Shown here one piece after another: positions 14,820 through 25,365 of a stretch of 40,742 bases of DNA (position 1 is its first letter; the number at the start of each line of letters is the position of its first letter). The translations under genes and the position numbers were made by a program. Under the pieces are notes generated by a model. That model was not told the DNA's origin. It saw nothing but the letters and a program-made list of their open reading frames with translations, and did not search any database. This DNA is from Moritella sp. JT01 (GTDB taxonomy: Bacteria; Pseudomonadota; Gammaproteobacteria; Enterobacterales; Moritellaceae), in assembly GCF_001574435.1 (NCBI RefSeq), contig NZ_LOCN01000010.1:1-40742 (forward strand). Reading direction: 5' to 3'.

Positions 14820-16001
14820 ATGAAGCGTAAAGTTGTCGGGTTTTCACATATGTCAGAAAAATTGATCGAAAAAGAGCTTGTCTCATCACCATTTTTCTTT
14901 GCCTCAGCAGATTCGTCGATGCTCGCCTCTGGGATTGAACAATCTTTTCGGCAGTCGATTCCATTTTCAGCACTGGCGGATAAGGCGAAGGAGATGCTTA
15001 AATCTGCAAAAATAGATGAGTGTGATAACCCGATTCTGTTTGGAGTAGTGCCATTTAATCAAGATTACCCGACGCAACTGATTATCCCTGAAACGTTGTA
15101 TGTTTCTAGCAGCCCACGAGCGAAAAAAAAACCATTAGCAGTTCTTTCTAAGGCAAATGTGGTGTCTCAACCAACCGGTCATCACTACAAGCAAGGGGTT
15201 GCCAACCTTTTAGAAATGTTTAACCAGAACATACTATCGAAAGTCGTATTATCGCGAGCCGTTGAAGTGGCCACGGAACAGGAGATCAACCAGTCAGATC
15301 TATTACACAACTTACTGGCCATTAATTCGCGAGGCTATACTTTTGCCGCGAATCTGGAATCTGGCAGTAAGCTGATGGGAGCAAGTCCGGAGTTATTGAT
15401 TGCTAAACGCGGCAGTCATATGATTTCTAACCCCTTAGCTGGTTCAAGGCCGAAGTCCCTTTCGGAAGCAGAAAACCTGACCGCGAAAGAGTCGCTCCTC
15501 AACACGGGTAAGGATCTTCATGAGCATGGTTTAGTGGTGGAAGAAGTAGAAAAAGTGATGAGTAAATACTGTCGCAACTTATATACCCCAATGGTTCCAA
15601 GCGTCATTGAAACTGAAAGCATGCTTCACTTGTCTACTGTTCTGGAAGGGCAAGCAGACCTGGATGATCTTAATGTGCTGCAAGTGGCCGCAGAATTACA
15701 TCCCACCCCAGCTGTATGCGGGCACCCTAGACACTCGGCATATGAGGCGATAAAGCACCTCGAAACGTTTGAACGAGGCTACTTTACGGGCATGATCGGC
15801 TGGTGTGACTCTCGAGGCAATGGGCAGTGGGTGGTCACGATACGGTGTGCGGAAGTCAAGTCTAATCAAATGAAAATATTTGCCGGCGCAGGAATAGTCA
15901 GTGAATCGCAACCTCAGAGCGAGCTAGACGAAACCGGAGCAAAAATGAAAACCATATTATCCGCAGCTGGCATTCAATTTGACGAACAACTTACCGCTTA
16001 A
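14820..16001 (+). CDS. angC: Isochorismate synthase (AngC/EntC type)
   Basis: The C-terminal two thirds match chorismate-utilising enzymes: KVVLSRAVEV, the NPLAGSRPKSL segment, HLSTVLEGQA, ELHPTPAVCGHPR, ERGYFTGMIGW and the final GAGIVSESQPQSELDET. It converts chorismate to isochorismate with Mg2+, the first committed step to DHB. Length (393) is that of EntC/DhbC. AGAGGAAA before the ATG is a good ribosome binding site. It forms an operon with angE, which starts 10 bp after its stop. Confidence 0.92.
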   Translation: MKRKVVGFSHMSEKLIEKELVSSPFFFASADSSMLASGIEQSFRQSIPFSALADKAKEMLKSAKIDECDNPILFGVVPFNQDYPTQLIIPETLYVSSSPRAKKKPLAVLSKANVVSQPTGHHYKQGVANLLEMFNQNILSKVVLSRAVEVATEQEINQSDLLHNLLAINSRGYTFAANLESGSKLMGASPELLIAKRGSHMISNPLAGSRPKSLSEAENLTAKESLLNTGKDLHEHGLVVEEVEKVMSKYCRNLYTPMVPSVIETESMLHLSTVLEGQADLDDLNVLQVAAELHPTPAVCGHPRHSAYEAIKHLETFERGYFTGMIGWCDSRGNGQWVVTIRCAEVKSNQMKIFAGAGIVSESQPQSELDETGAKMKTILSAAGIQFDEQLTA

Positions 16002-16011
16002 TGAGTTAATT

Positions 16012-17622
16012 ATGCTTTATAACAACGATTTAATATTATGGCCTACAGCTCTAGAACAGCAATACAGAGAGCTTAATTACTGGCAGGGCAAAACACTTTT
16101 CGATTACTTGACTCACACTGTCAGGTCTTCTCCGCAGGCCACTGCAGTTATTTGTGGCAACCAGACACTGTCTTACGAGCAGCTAAGTCAGCGTAGCGCC
16201 AAGCTTGCACAAGGCTTTTCCGCACTCGGTCTATCCAAAGGTGATAATGTTGTCTTACAGATGACCAATGTCGCTGAGTTTTACGAATGCTTTTTTGCCT
16301 TGACCCAAAAAGGCATACGGCCAGTGCTCGCATTGCCTGCACACAGAGCCGCAGAGATTCAGTATTTTTGTCAGCATACTAACGCTAAGGCCTATATTAT
16401 CGATGGGGATACCCAAACGTATAATTTTCAAAGGCTTGCTCTGGATGTTCTCGATGCCTGTCCTACTATTGAGCATGTTGTTGTTAAAGGAGATGCTAAT
16501 AATCACCCTAAGTTTGTATCACTTAGTACTTGTTATCATCAAATCGCGGCAACTCAGAACGCTGATGCTGATGATATCGCTTTCTTTCAACTTTCCGGAG
16601 GAACTACAGGGACACCAAAGTTGATCCCGAGAACACACAATGACTACGCCTACAGCATTACCGCAAGCGTTGACATTTGCCAATTCGACCAATCCACTTG
16701 TTATCTTTGTGCCTTACCTGCTGCTCACAACTTCCCACTTAGTTCACCGGGTGCGCTAGGCGTTTTTTGGGCTGGGGGGACCGTCGTCCTAACACAGGAT
16801 CCTGCACCTCAGAACGCATTTGATTTGATAGCGCGCCACAACGTAACGGTATCCGCACTAGTGCCTCCGTTAGCTCTGCTTTGGATGGGTTATGCCGAAC
16901 ATTCAGAACAGGATATCTCGAGCCTGTCGCTGGTTCAGGTGGGGGGGGCAAAGTTCAGTGAGGCTGCGGCACGAAGGCTGCCGAAAGCGCTGAATTGTAA
17001 ATTGCAGCAGGTATTTGGTATGGCAGAAGGTTTAGTCAATTATACACGACTTGATGACACCGATGACGTTATATTTACTACTCAGGGCAGACCCATATCA
17101 CCACTGGACGAACTGGTCGTTGTTGATGAACTGGGGCAACCGGTAACAGCAGGAGAAGAAGGCGTATTACTAACGCAAGGGCCATATACCATTCGTGGTT
17201 ACTATAAAGCCCCTGAACACAATAACCGATCTTTTAATGCTCAGGGCTTTTATCGCACGGGCGATATTGTGAAAATAACAGCCGCTGGCAATATTATCGT
17301 TACCGGTCGGGACAAGGACCAAATCAACAGAGGTGGTGAAAAAATTGCCGCTGAAGAGGTTGAGAATCAAATGCTGTTATTTAATGGGGTTCATGATGCG
17401 GCACTTATCGCTATCCCTGACGACTACCTTGGCGAGCGAAGCTGCGCTGTTGTTGTTAATAAACCAGATACCAGTATTAAGCCATTAGAACTGAAACGTT
17501 TTTTGCGAAACTGCGGAATGGCTGACTACAAAATCCCGGACAAAGTTGTGTTTGTGGATCGCCTGCCTAAGACTTCGGTTGGCAAAGTAGACAAGAAAGC
17601 ACTTCGCGAACAATTCTCCTGA
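16012..17622 (+). CDS. angE: 2,3-dihydroxybenzoate-AMP ligase (AngE/EntE type)
   Basis: It is a stand-alone adenylation enzyme with core motif LSGGTTGTPKLIPRTH, the LPAAHNFPLSSPG region that shapes the aryl pocket in the EntE family, YRTGD, and the C-terminal lysine in SVGKVDKKALR. It activates DHB with ATP and transfers it to an aryl carrier phosphopantetheine. I use the ATG at 16012, giving 536 residues, the same length as E. coli EntE. The longer frame would need a TTG inside angC. Two hairpins follow the stop. Confidence 0.92.
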   Translation: MLYNNDLILWPTALEQQYRELNYWQGKTLFDYLTHTVRSSPQATAVICGNQTLSYEQLSQRSAKLAQGFSALGLSKGDNVVLQMTNVAEFYECFFALTQKGIRPVLALPAHRAAEIQYFCQHTNAKAYIIDGDTQTYNFQRLALDVLDACPTIEHVVVKGDANNHPKFVSLSTCYHQIAATQNADADDIAFFQLSGGTTGTPKLIPRTHNDYAYSITASVDICQFDQSTCYLCALPAAHNFPLSSPGALGVFWAGGTVVLTQDPAPQNAFDLIARHNVTVSALVPPLALLWMGYAEHSEQDISSLSLVQVGGAKFSEAAARRLPKALNCKLQQVFGMAEGLVNYTRLDDTDDVIFTTQGRPISPLDELVVVDELGQPVTAGEEGVLLTQGPYTIRGYYKAPEHNNRSFNAQGFYRTGDIVKITAAGNIIVTGRDKDQINRGGEKIAAEEVENQMLLFNGVHDAALIAIPDDYLGERSCAVVVNKPDTSIKPLELKRFLRNCGMADYKIPDKVVFVDRLPKTSVGKVDKKALREQFS

Positions 17623-17630
17623 AATACTAA

Positions 17631-17654
17631 ACCAGATTGCATTTGCAATCTGGT
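17631..17654. terminator. Hairpin between converging angE and angM
   Basis: ACCAGATTGC (17631-17640) and GCAATCTGGT (17645-17654) form a perfect 10-bp stem with loop ATTT. It lacks a long T-run but lies between converging genes and may end transcription from both sides. Confidence 0.5.
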
Positions 17655-17680
17655 ATTGAATACGTTTTTACGAGAAACAC

Positions 17681-17719
17681 CATGGCCAGTCTAAGAAGTT
17701 AAAACTTGGCCATGTTTTT
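17681..17719 (+). terminator. Rho-independent terminator after angE
   Basis: CATGGCCA (17681-17688) pairs with TGGCCATG (17707-17714) and is followed by TTTTT. The loop itself contains a short AAGTT/AACTT stem. Confidence 0.6.
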
Positions 17720-17730
17720 AGTTGTTGTAA

Positions 17731-19887
17731 CTACACCGTTTCGACTGTTGTCGATTCAAAGACTGACTCTGTTGTAAGCGCTTCTCTCATCGCTTGACCA
17801 ATTTTGAAAACCTGATCTTTGTTATAGCGAGCCGTCTGATAAGTGACAATTAAACGCAACGTGCGTTGCTCGTCCACCACATTTTCCATAATTTCAAAAT
17901 GCAGCCCGAACAAAGACTCTGTCTTTTTGGGCAAAATCTGCTGATACGAGACTTTGTTTCCTTGTGGTTTTTGCAATGAACCGTAAAGCGCGTTGTCTGC
18001 ATGAATTTGCACATAAACATCAAACAGAAGGCCATTTTCAGCAGGGATTTCCAATTTTCGCTGAACAAGGTTAATTGGTACCGTCGCATGGTTCATACTA
18101 TCATTGATAGTACCTGTGACATGTTCAATCAGATTACCAAAGGCTTGTTTAGGTTTAAAAACAACTCGGTGAGCGACCATCGTTGTGAAATACCCAACCG
18201 TATCATAATACTTAGGCTCATCACGACCAGAAGCTGATGTACCAATCACCAGTTCATCTAGGTTACCTAAGCGCTGCAACGCTTGCGCGATAGCCGAATA
18301 AACCACGCTAAAGGTTGACGAACTGTGCTTTCTTGCCAAGGCTGCTACCACGTTGTGAGCATTTGTGCCTAAATCTAACTCTATCCATTTTGCCTCAATT
18401 GAATTAGGCGTCGGGTTTGTGTCCTCCAATGATTTATCCTCTAGCAGTGTCAAACCTGGCGTTGCCTGTTGAAGATGATTAACCCAATAGTTCAAGTCTT
18501 CTTGGTGAGGTCCACGGCTCTGCTGAGCAACCGCATATTCATGAATTGTATTTGCTGGTTTGTCCCAAACTGGAGATTCTCCTTGAAGTCTAGCCATGTA
18601 AGCTTGAGACAATTCTGGCATTAATGTGTTGAGTGACCATTCATCAATGACCATATGGTGGATAAGGAATGACAATGTTTGTTGCTTCGTGTCTTTGTCT
18701 TTGAAGAAGCGTATTCGCAGTGGTAACTCTCTCGACAAATCAAAAACATAAGCAGCTTCAGATTCTAGACTGGCTTCACCCGTGTCTTCACTACTCCAAA
18801 ACCAGAGATAGTCACCAAGCTGTGTTTCATCAATTACTTGTTGCTGCACCTGACTATTGTGGTACACAAAAAGTGTTCTTAACCCAATATGTCTTAATAA
18901 CAGATCGGTAAAAGCTTGCTTGAAAACGTTCTCATCGACTTCACCGTCAAAACGAATTGCAAAAGGCAAGTTAAATATTGCTCCCATCCCTGTTGCAACG
19001 TGTGAATCCCATAGAAATGATTGTGCCATCGACAGTGGAAATTTATCGTCAATCATGGGGTTATTTGAGTTAATATTTCCCCCCAGTTCTGCTGATTTTA
19101 CCACTGCATTGGTATTTTTTACCGAGGCACATTTAGCTAAATCTTGTGCGGTTGGACTCTTAAAGAAGTCATTGAAGCTAATTTCGATATTATGCGCGTT
19201 CACCAAATTGCCAATGATCCGTGTAGCCAAAAGTGAATGTCCACCAATTTCAAAAAAGTCATCATCTAACTCAACATCTGGATCATCGAGGCTTTCTTTG
19301 AATGCATTTAATATTGTGTCGGCAATTTTATCGATAGAATCGCTGACTTCAGCTGTGTTAACCCCCACTATTTCAGCAGCGTTCAAAATCAGGTTTTCTC
19401 CTTCCTGATTGAATAATTGATAGTTGCTTGAAAGCTGAGCACTTAATGTTTCCTTGTTTATTATCTCGTTTAATATTGGGTGCTGACCTAAACAAAGATA
19501 TAAATCTTCCTCTGTTTGTAGCAAAGTGGCAAAAAATGGGGCCTGAGATTCAGACTCCCAATTTCGCTTCTGTAAGGCTTCGACAAGACCACTAAGCGCA
19601 GCGCGCTCTGTTTTTTTTATCTCTAACGCTGGGAAGTAATTAGATATGATCTGTTTTTCTAATTCATAGCTCTCAGTGAAACAATAGCGTAAATTTAACT
19701 GTGCATCTTCCATAACAAACTTATGGATTGCCTTTTCAAGATATTCAATTTCACACCTATTATCCAGAGTATAAAATGCTAAAACCCACTCCATACTGTG
19801 CGGTTTTTGTAATTGTTGCATCCATATTTTTTCTTCATATTCACTGATTGGCAATAGGTTTTTTTTTTCAGTTTGTTGGTTAGACAT
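17731..19887 (-). CDS. angM: NRPS protein with PCP and condensation domains (AngM type)
   Basis: Residues about 185-255 are a peptidyl carrier domain with intact Ser218 in FFEIGGHSLLA. Residues about 280-700 are a condensation domain with the active-site motif HHMVIDEWS at 410-418. The length (718) and order match pJM1 AngM, which holds cysteine and joins DHB-thiazoline to N-hydroxyhistamine. The first 170 residues resemble the front half of another condensation domain, but the place of its HHxxxD reads QHPILNE, so it is likely inactive. The gene diverges from fatD with 176 bp between starts and a Fur-like site there. AGGAT precedes the ATG. Confidence 0.88.
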   Translation of the reverse strand: MSNQQTEKKNLLPISEYEEKIWMQQLQKPHSMEWVLAFYTLDNRCEIEYLEKAIHKFVMEDAQLNLRYCFTESYELEKQIISNYFPALEIKKTERAALSGLVEALQKRNWESESQAPFFATLLQTEEDLYLCLGQHPILNEIINKETLSAQLSSNYQLFNQEGENLILNAAEIVGVNTAEVSDSIDKIADTILNAFKESLDDPDVELDDDFFEIGGHSLLATRIIGNLVNAHNIEISFNDFFKSPTAQDLAKCASVKNTNAVVKSAELGGNINSNNPMIDDKFPLSMAQSFLWDSHVATGMGAIFNLPFAIRFDGEVDENVFKQAFTDLLLRHIGLRTLFVYHNSQVQQQVIDETQLGDYLWFWSSEDTGEASLESEAAYVFDLSRELPLRIRFFKDKDTKQQTLSFLIHHMVIDEWSLNTLMPELSQAYMARLQGESPVWDKPANTIHEYAVAQQSRGPHQEDLNYWVNHLQQATPGLTLLEDKSLEDTNPTPNSIEAKWIELDLGTNAHNVVAALARKHSSSTFSVVYSAIAQALQRLGNLDELVIGTSASGRDEPKYYDTVGYFTTMVAHRVVFKPKQAFGNLIEHVTGTINDSMNHATVPINLVQRKLEIPAENGLLFDVYVQIHADNALYGSLQKPQGNKVSYQQILPKKTESLFGLHFEIMENVVDEQRTLRLIVTYQTARYNKDQVFKIGQAMREALTTESVFESTTVETV

Positions 19888-19985
19888 AATAATCCTGACT
19901 CTTCGTTGAACATTTTAATTTTTTCTGTAGCGCTAACTTATTAAAATGCGTATGAATTTATTTACAATTTGTTGATAATGGTGTT

Positions 19986-20004
19986 ACGATTGATTATCAT
20001 TTAG
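19986..20004. promoter_or_regulatory. Weak Fur-box-like site between angM and fatD
   Basis: GATTGATTATCATTTAG contains the strong core ATTATCATT, but only 11 of 19 positions fit the consensus. GATAATGG at 19973 and following may add a second half-site. The position between two divergent iron-uptake genes supports it. Confidence 0.4.
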
Positions 20005-20063
20005 ATTGGCTGTCGGGGTCAAGTAAATCATTTAGTTAATAGTAAAGTAGAGATTCAGTAGTA

Positions 20064-21008
20064 ATGAGGTTACGCGTATTTGGTTTTTTTTCGTCCCTGT
20101 GTTTTATTTCGATATTTGTTGGTGCGAGACAAATAGATTGGACGCTTCTTATCACATTGAATGAACAAGCTTGGCTGCCAATCACGGCCAGTCGCTTACC
20201 TCGGCTGGCAGCTTTAATACTGACTGGCGCTGGATTAGCAATGAGTGGCGTTATACTCCAACACATTGTGAGAAACCGCTTCGTAGAACCTGGAACCACG
20301 GGAGGACTGGATGCGGCCAAACTCGGGATTTTAGTTTCTATGGTGCTCCTCCCTTCTTCAGACAAGCTCGATCGAATGTTTTTTGCCGTGATCTTTTGTT
20401 TCGCTGCAAGCTTAATTTATATCGCTATCATTCGAAAAATAAAATTCAGTAACACAGCATTAGTACCCGTTATTGGGCTCATGTTTGGCGGTATGCTAAG
20501 TGCATTGGCTGAATTTTATGCCTATCAAAATAACATGTTACAAAGTATGCAAGGATGGTTAATAGGTGACTTTTCTAAGGTGGTGGAAGGACACTATGAG
20601 ATCATATTTTTAATTTTACCCATCACCTTGCTGACTTATTTTTTTGCTCACCGATTCACCTTGATGGGGATGGGTGAAGACATGGCTGCAAATTTGGGTA
20701 TCAATTATACGGTAACCGCGGCACTTGGCCTTGTTCTCGTTGCCATTACCGTTGCTGTTACCGTAGTGACTGTCGGCGCTATTCATTTTGTCGGTTTAGT
20801 TGTCCCGAACATCGTGGCACTTAGGTATGGCGATAATTTGCAAAAAACGCTGCCAATCGTGGCACTGGGTGGCGCTTCGTTACTGATATTTTGTGACATC
20901 ATCAGTCGACTGGTGATCTTTCCTTTCGAAGTGCCTATTGGCCTGACTGCTAGCGGTATCGGTGGGGTTATGTTCCTCGCCTTGATTATCAAAAGGAGTC
21001 GTGCATGA
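20064..21008 (+). CDS. fatD: Ferric siderophore permease (FatD type)
   Basis: The 314-residue protein is a FecCD/BtuC-family permease with about nine to ten membrane segments. Family marks are [23 protein letters not shown] near the N-terminus (seen as its GAGLAMSG part), [12 protein letters not shown], and the cytoplasmic coupling region LGINYTV. The C-terminal [11 protein letters not shown] fits the usual VGL.PH stretch. With FatC it forms the channel for ferric anguibactin in the inner membrane. Its stop overlaps the fatC start (ATGA). The start has only a weak ribosome binding site. Order fatD-fatC-fatB-fatA-angR-angT is that of the pJM1 iron transport-biosynthesis operon. Confidence 0.9.
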   Translation: MRLRVFGFFSSLCFISIFVGARQIDWTLLITLNEQAWLPITASRLPRLAALILTGAGLAMSGVILQHIVRNRFVEPGTTGGLDAAKLGILVSMVLLPSSDKLDRMFFAVIFCFAASLIYIAIIRKIKFSNTALVPVIGLMFGGMLSALAEFYAYQNNMLQSMQGWLIGDFSKVVEGHYEIIFLILPITLLTYFFAHRFTLMGMGEDMAANLGINYTVTAALGLVLVAITVAVTVVTVGAIHFVGLVVPNIVALRYGDNLQKTLPIVALGGASLLIFCDIISRLVIFPFEVPIGLTASGIGGVMFLALIIKRSRA

Positions 21009-21964
21009 GAGCCACCAACACGACTTTTATGTTCACGATGGCTACTACCGTGGTTTTACTGCTGTCCGTCGCCTTTATATTTGTCGGTTCCGGGTTTGAT
21101 TTTGATTACATCATCCCTAAAAGATTGGCAAAGCTAGCGGCCATATTTATTGGCGGAAGCTGTGTTGCGACCGCCGCCATCACCTTTCAAACCTTGGCTG
21201 GAAATCGGGTCCTGACCCCTTCCATTATGGGGTACGAATCTATTTATCTCGTTTTTCAGGCTCTATTGTTACTTTTTCTCGGCACCGGAGGCATCGCAAT
21301 GCTAGGCGTCGTGGGTAATTTTTTTGCCTCTATGATTTTGATTTTATTATATTCGTTGGCAATTCAATATTGGGTGCTACAAAAGTTCCAGCGAGACATG
21401 TACCAAGTCTTGCTGATCGGCTTTGTCCTTACAATGGTGTTGACCACGTTGGCACAATTTATTCAGTTAAGGATTAGTCCGGGCGAGTTTTCAGTCTTCC
21501 AAGGGTTGAGTTATGCCTCTTTTGACAGAGCAACTCTGGCCACCTTACTTTGCGCTGCGGGTACATTGGCCGCCATCGCGATCATGGCTAAAAAATGCAT
21601 TCGCGAACTTGATGTTGTCGGATTGGGCCGCGATCAAGCCATGTCACTTGGACTTAATGATGCCAATTACATCCCCAAATATTTTGCTCTAATTGCCATT
21701 TTAGTGGCCGTTTCCATAAGCTTAATTGGGCCAACTGCATTTATGGGTATCTTTGTCGCTAACATCGCATATTCACTCGCAGGAACGAGTCAGCATCGAG
21801 TGACACTGCCGATTGGTTGCGCTGTTGCCATCATCGTATTCATAGGTGCTCAACTCATCGTTGAACACCTATTCAATTACAAAACAACCGTTACCATACT
21901 CGTTAATATCCTATGCGGAGGATATTTCCTAGCCACGACGATGCGTGCACGAAGCCAATTGTAA
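21005..21964 (+). CDS. fatC: Ferric siderophore permease (FatC type)
   Basis: This is the second BtuC-like permease (319 residues). The N-terminal half includes [12 protein letters not shown] and the helix [24 protein letters not shown], typical of the family. The coupling region with glycine and LGLNDANY (about residues 208-218) would contact the ATPase Fat[18 protein letters not shown] stands where many members have GLVVPH. It starts inside the fatD stop with a GGAG binding site, so equal amounts of both permeases are expected. Confidence 0.9.
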   Translation: MRATNTTFMFTMATTVVLLLSVAFIFVGSGFDFDYIIPKRLAKLAAIFIGGSCVATAAITFQTLAGNRVLTPSIMGYESIYLVFQALLLLFLGTGGIAMLGVVGNFFASMILILLYSLAIQYWVLQKFQRDMYQVLLIGFVLTMVLTTLAQFIQLRISPGEFSVFQGLSYASFDRATLATLLCAAGTLAAIAIMAKKCIRELDVVGLGRDQAMSLGLNDANYIPKYFALIAILVAVSISLIGPTAFMGIFVANIAYSLAGTSQHRVTLPIGCAVAIIVFIGAQLIVEHLFNYKTTVTILVNILCGGYFLATTMRARSQL

Positions 21965-21999
21965 ATTAACACTCCACCCACAATAAGAGGACATTATTA

Positions 22000-22968
22000 A
22001 TGTTAACGAGAACCCTTAGTCTGGCTATCGCGCTGGCTTGCAGTACGCTTGTGACCCTAACAGGTTGTGAACAACAAACGACTCAGCCTTCAATTACTCA
22101 GGTGTTAGAAACTCCCATTGTCATTGAGCACAATCTAGGGCAAACCGTGATTTCACATCGCCCACAACGAGTTGCGGCGCTGGATATGAATGAAGTGGAC
22201 TTCTTAGATCAACTCGGCGTGCCCATCGCTGGCATGGTTAAAGACTTTGTGCCTCACTTTTTGGCTAAATATAAAAACGATGACAATGTGCTAGATCTCG
22301 GATCCATCGTGCAGCCAAATATGGAAAAAATATACGCCCTCAAACCTGACCTGATATTAATGACTCCGCTTCATGCTAACCAGTATCAAGCGCTTTCTGA
22401 ACTTGCTCCCACGCTACACTTTGATGTGGATTTTAGAAACAGCCAAAGTAATCACCTTGAGGTTATCAAGCAGCATTTATTGGATCTTGGCGAAATTTTT
22501 GACAAGCAAGCATTAGCGCAGCAAAAAGTGGCTGAAATTGATGCCAAGGTCGAGCAAGTGCTTGCGGTTACGTCTGATCGTCCTGAAACCGCTTTAGTGG
22601 TAATGCACAACAATGGCTCATTCAGTTCATTTGGTCTTGAGTCTCGCTACGGTTTTGTATTCGATGTTTTGGGGGTCAAACCCGCCAGCACAGAAATTGC
22701 AACCAGCCTCCATGGTCAGCCAGTTTCGAGCGAGTTCATCAACCAAGCGGATCCCGATATTCTTTATATCATCGATCGCACCGCGGTAATGGAAGGCATA
22801 CCTAACATCGATGTTGAACGTTTGGCTAATCCACTCTTGCGCCAAACTAAAGCGTGGAAAAATGGCAAGGTGATCTTGGTTGACGCGGATGCTTGGTATA
22901 TCACAGCAGCAAGTGTGACTTCATTGAAAATCGTGATCGATGACATTATCAAAGGTTACCAAAGCTAG
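22000..22968 (+). CDS. fatB: Ferric anguibactin-binding lipoprotein (FatB type)
   Basis: The N-terminus is a lipoprotein signal with lipobox LTGC and Cys23 as the lipid site. The rest is a class III periplasmic binding protein: PQRVAALDMNEVDFLDQLGVPIAGMV is the family start (seen in its RVAALDMNEVDFLDQLG part), and KPDLILM, NQADPDILYIIDR and WKNGKVILVDADAWY are later signatures. It takes the ferric siderophore from FatA and hands it to FatC/FatD. AGAGGA before the ATG is a good binding site. In pJM1 a small antisense RNA is described in the fatB region; I cannot see one here directly. Confidence 0.92.
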   Translation: MLTRTLSLAIALACSTLVTLTGCEQQTTQPSITQVLETPIVIEHNLGQTVISHRPQRVAALDMNEVDFLDQLGVPIAGMVKDFVPHFLAKYKNDDNVLDLGSIVQPNMEKIYALKPDLILMTPLHANQYQALSELAPTLHFDVDFRNSQSNHLEVIKQHLLDLGEIFDKQALAQQKVAEIDAKVEQVLAVTSDRPETALVVMHNNGSFSSFGLESRYGFVFDVLGVKPASTEIATSLHGQPVSSEFINQADPDILYIIDRTAVMEGIPNIDVERLANPLLRQTKAWKNGKVILVDADAWYITAASVTSLKIVIDDIIKGYQS

Positions 22969-23059
22969 CTCATCTTATTTTCTAACCGGTTAGGCTTATA
23001 CCGCCCAATTCAAAAGTAATTATTACTCATTTTTAATAAAATTAAGGAAAGGTACGACA

Positions 23060-25240
23060 ATGACCCATTACTGCCCACGGACGGAGGCTTCCGTCCTATC
23101 GGTTTCATGCGCTCTGTCTAAAATGCCTAGAGCAACAAAAATTGCGCTACTCGTTGGTCTCCAATTCGGCTTGGCTGCACTGCCTATTGGTATCACACAT
23201 GCGGAAGAACAAGTCACGTCAGGAACCACGACTGTGCATGGCGAAGCCGATGAAACCTTTGCATCGGGTCAAATTTCAATTAATGGCAGAATGGGGATGT
23301 TGGGTGACAAAGATTTGATGGAGACGCCCTTTAACACCATCAGCTATACCGAGAAACAGATTGCGGATCAACATGCTCAGGATATATCTGATGTTATTTC
23401 TGCATCCGACCCATCTGTATTTACCAGTGGTGTCACCGGGGAAAACATTGAAAGTATCACCATCCGAGGGTTTAATACTGATATTGGCGATACCATGTTT
23501 AATGGCTTGTATGGTATTGCTCCATACTATCGCAGTACCCCGGAGATGTATCAGAGCATCGACGTACTAAAAGGCCCTTCCTCGCTACTTAATGGCATGT
23601 CGCCCAATGGTTCGGTAGGCGGTTCAATTAACCTGAAGCCAAAACGAGCGGGAAATACCCCCAACACCTCACTCTCCGGCACTTATATGTCAGAATCCCA
23701 GTACGGTGTCCACGGGGATATCGGTCGCAGGTTTGGTGATAACGAACAATTTGGTATCCGCGTAAACGGCATGTTAAGAGATGGCGACAGCGCTATCGAT
23801 GGGCAAGACAAACAAGCTCAAATGGTCTCGTTAGGCTTTGATTGGCGCGGTGACAATGCATTGCTAGAAACTGACTTTTACATGAGTGAAGAACACGTGA
23901 ACGGGCCAACTCGAGGTGTGACGATCGCTTCCGGGGTTGATGTTCCGCCGCCACCAGATGCTGACACTTTACTTAACCCTGACTGGTCATTTAACGATGA
24001 AAAAGATAAGGGGATGATGATCCGCGGTGAGTTGAACATCAACGAACACATAACCACGTATGCAGCTGCCGGGGCGAGTCGTACTGAATTCGAATCTAAC
24101 GCTGTTAGGACAGGAAAAATTATCAACAATGCTGGCGATCTAGAAACGACGCTTGGGTACGTAGACTTGAATCTTAAGCGCTATTCCGGCGAGGTAGGAA
24201 TAAGAACTAATTTTGAAACTGGGTCAATCGGGCATGAACTGGTGATTAACTCCACCTATTATCGAGAAGATAAAGAGGATGCTGTCGCTGGTAATCGCAC
24301 ACCAGAGCCTTGGGTTACCAATATTTATAATCCGGTATGGGGTCCAAGCAACAGTAATTATGAAGCATCATTTCTGATGACTACGGATGCAACATTAGTC
24401 AGTTACGGTATTGCTGACACGCTTTCGTTCGCCGATGATGCCCTTCAGATCACGTTGGGGATTCGCCAGCAAAATGTTGATTATGAATTCACCGTATTTT
24501 CGACAGAAAAACTGAATGAAAGTGCGTATACGCCCGCGGCCGCCATACTATACAAGTTGTCGCCGTCCGCTTCTCTGTATGCTAACTATGCTGAAGGTCT
24601 GACTAATGGTAAGTCAGCCCCTCGTGGGACAGCTAATATGGGTGAGTCATTTTCGCCACAAAAAACCAAGCAATCAGAGGCTGGTATCAAGCTTAAATTT
24701 GACGACTTTTCTCATACTGTGAGTATGTATGAAACCAAGCAACCGAATAGCTATACCGATCCAGACACAACCGTATATTCCTTTGGCGGTGAGCAACGAA
24801 ACCGAGGTATTGAATGGGGCTTCTATGGCACCATACTCGAAAATTACTCACTGACAGGTGGTCTTGCTTATGTCGATGCGGAAATTACCAAGTCGACAAA
24901 ATCAGAAGAAGAAGGGAAAAAAGCGACCAGCGTACCAGAGTTTCAAGCTAAATTGGCATTGGAGTGGAACGTCCCAGTCCTTCGTGAGCTGACTTTGATC
25001 GGCCAAACTAACTACATGTCCAAGCAATACATTGATAAAAACAATGCGAGGTCCTTACCGGGGCAAACCATTTTTGATGTTGGTGCGCGATACGAATCTG
25101 CAATCGCGGATCAAAAAGTCACGTGGAGACTCGCGGTTAAAAACGTCGCTAATAAAGCATATTGGACAAGTACACACTATACCCAAATGGGACTGGGCGC
25201 ACCACGCACAGTCATGCTTTCCGCCACGGTAGATTTTTAA
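23060..25240 (+). CDS. fatA: TonB-dependent ferric anguibactin receptor (FatA type)
   Basis: This 726-residue outer-membrane receptor has a signal peptide (hydrophobic core [17 protein letters not shown], cleavage near THA-EE), a plug domain from about 70 to 210 ([43 protein letters not shown]) and a beta barrel ending in the terminal Phe (VMLSATVDF). AAGGAAAGG supports the first ATG, giving a long 21-residue positive region before the second Met (22), which is another possible start. Energy would come from TonB, not coded here. A hairpin follows the stop. Confidence 0.93.
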   Translation: MTHYCPRTEASVLSVSCALSKMPRATKIALLVGLQFGLAALPIGITHAEEQVTSGTTTVHGEADETFASGQISINGRMGMLGDKDLMETPFNTISYTEKQIADQHAQDISDVISASDPSVFTSGVTGENIESITIRGFNTDIGDTMFNGLYGIAPYYRSTPEMYQSIDVLKGPSSLLNGMSPNGSVGGSINLKPKRAGNTPNTSLSGTYMSESQYGVHGDIGRRFGDNEQFGIRVNGMLRDGDSAIDGQDKQAQMVSLGFDWRGDNALLETDFYMSEEHVNGPTRGVTIASGVDVPPPPDADTLLNPDWSFNDEKDKGMMIRGELNINEHITTYAAAGASRTEFESNAVRTGKIINNAGDLETTLGYVDLNLKRYSGEVGIRTNFETGSIGHELVINSTYYREDKEDAVAGNRTPEPWVTNIYNPVWGPSNSNYEASFLMTTDATLVSYGIADTLSFADDALQITLGIRQQNVDYEFTVFSTEKLNESAYTPAAAILYKLSPSASLYANYAEGLTNGKSAPRGTANMGESFSPQKTKQSEAGIKLKFDDFSHTVSMYETKQPNSYTDPDTTVYSFGGEQRNRGIEWGFYGTILENYSLTGGLAYVDAEITKSTKSEEEGKKATSVPEFQAKLALEWNVPVLRELTLIGQTNYMSKQYIDKNNARSLPGQTIFDVGARYESAIADQKVTWRLAVKNVANKAYWTSTHYTQMGLGAPRTVMLSATVDF

Positions 25241-25256
25241 CGTTAGCCCCTTTCAC

Positions 25257-25283
25257 AAGCCATTAACCACAAGTTAATGGCTT
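25257..25283 (+). terminator. Stem-loop between fatA and angR
   Basis: AAGCCATTAAC and GTTAATGGCTT form a perfect 11-bp stem with loop CACAA, 17 bp after the fatA stop. It has no T-run. In pJM1, early transcript ending near a hairpin by the fatA stop, helped by an antisense RNA, lowers angR and angT expression relative to fatDCBA; this stem is in the same place. Confidence 0.6.
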
Positions 25284-25365
25284 AACTACTGCACAATTTA
25301 TATTCTAGCACCGAGTTTTAAACATTAACGCTAGAATAATTAAATTAAAAAATGAGAACGACATC

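Noticed and set aside
18857-19408. 183-codon forward ORF opposite angM
   Set aside because: It is the complement of the carrier and condensation region of angM, with low-complexity Ser-rich translation and no ribosome binding site.
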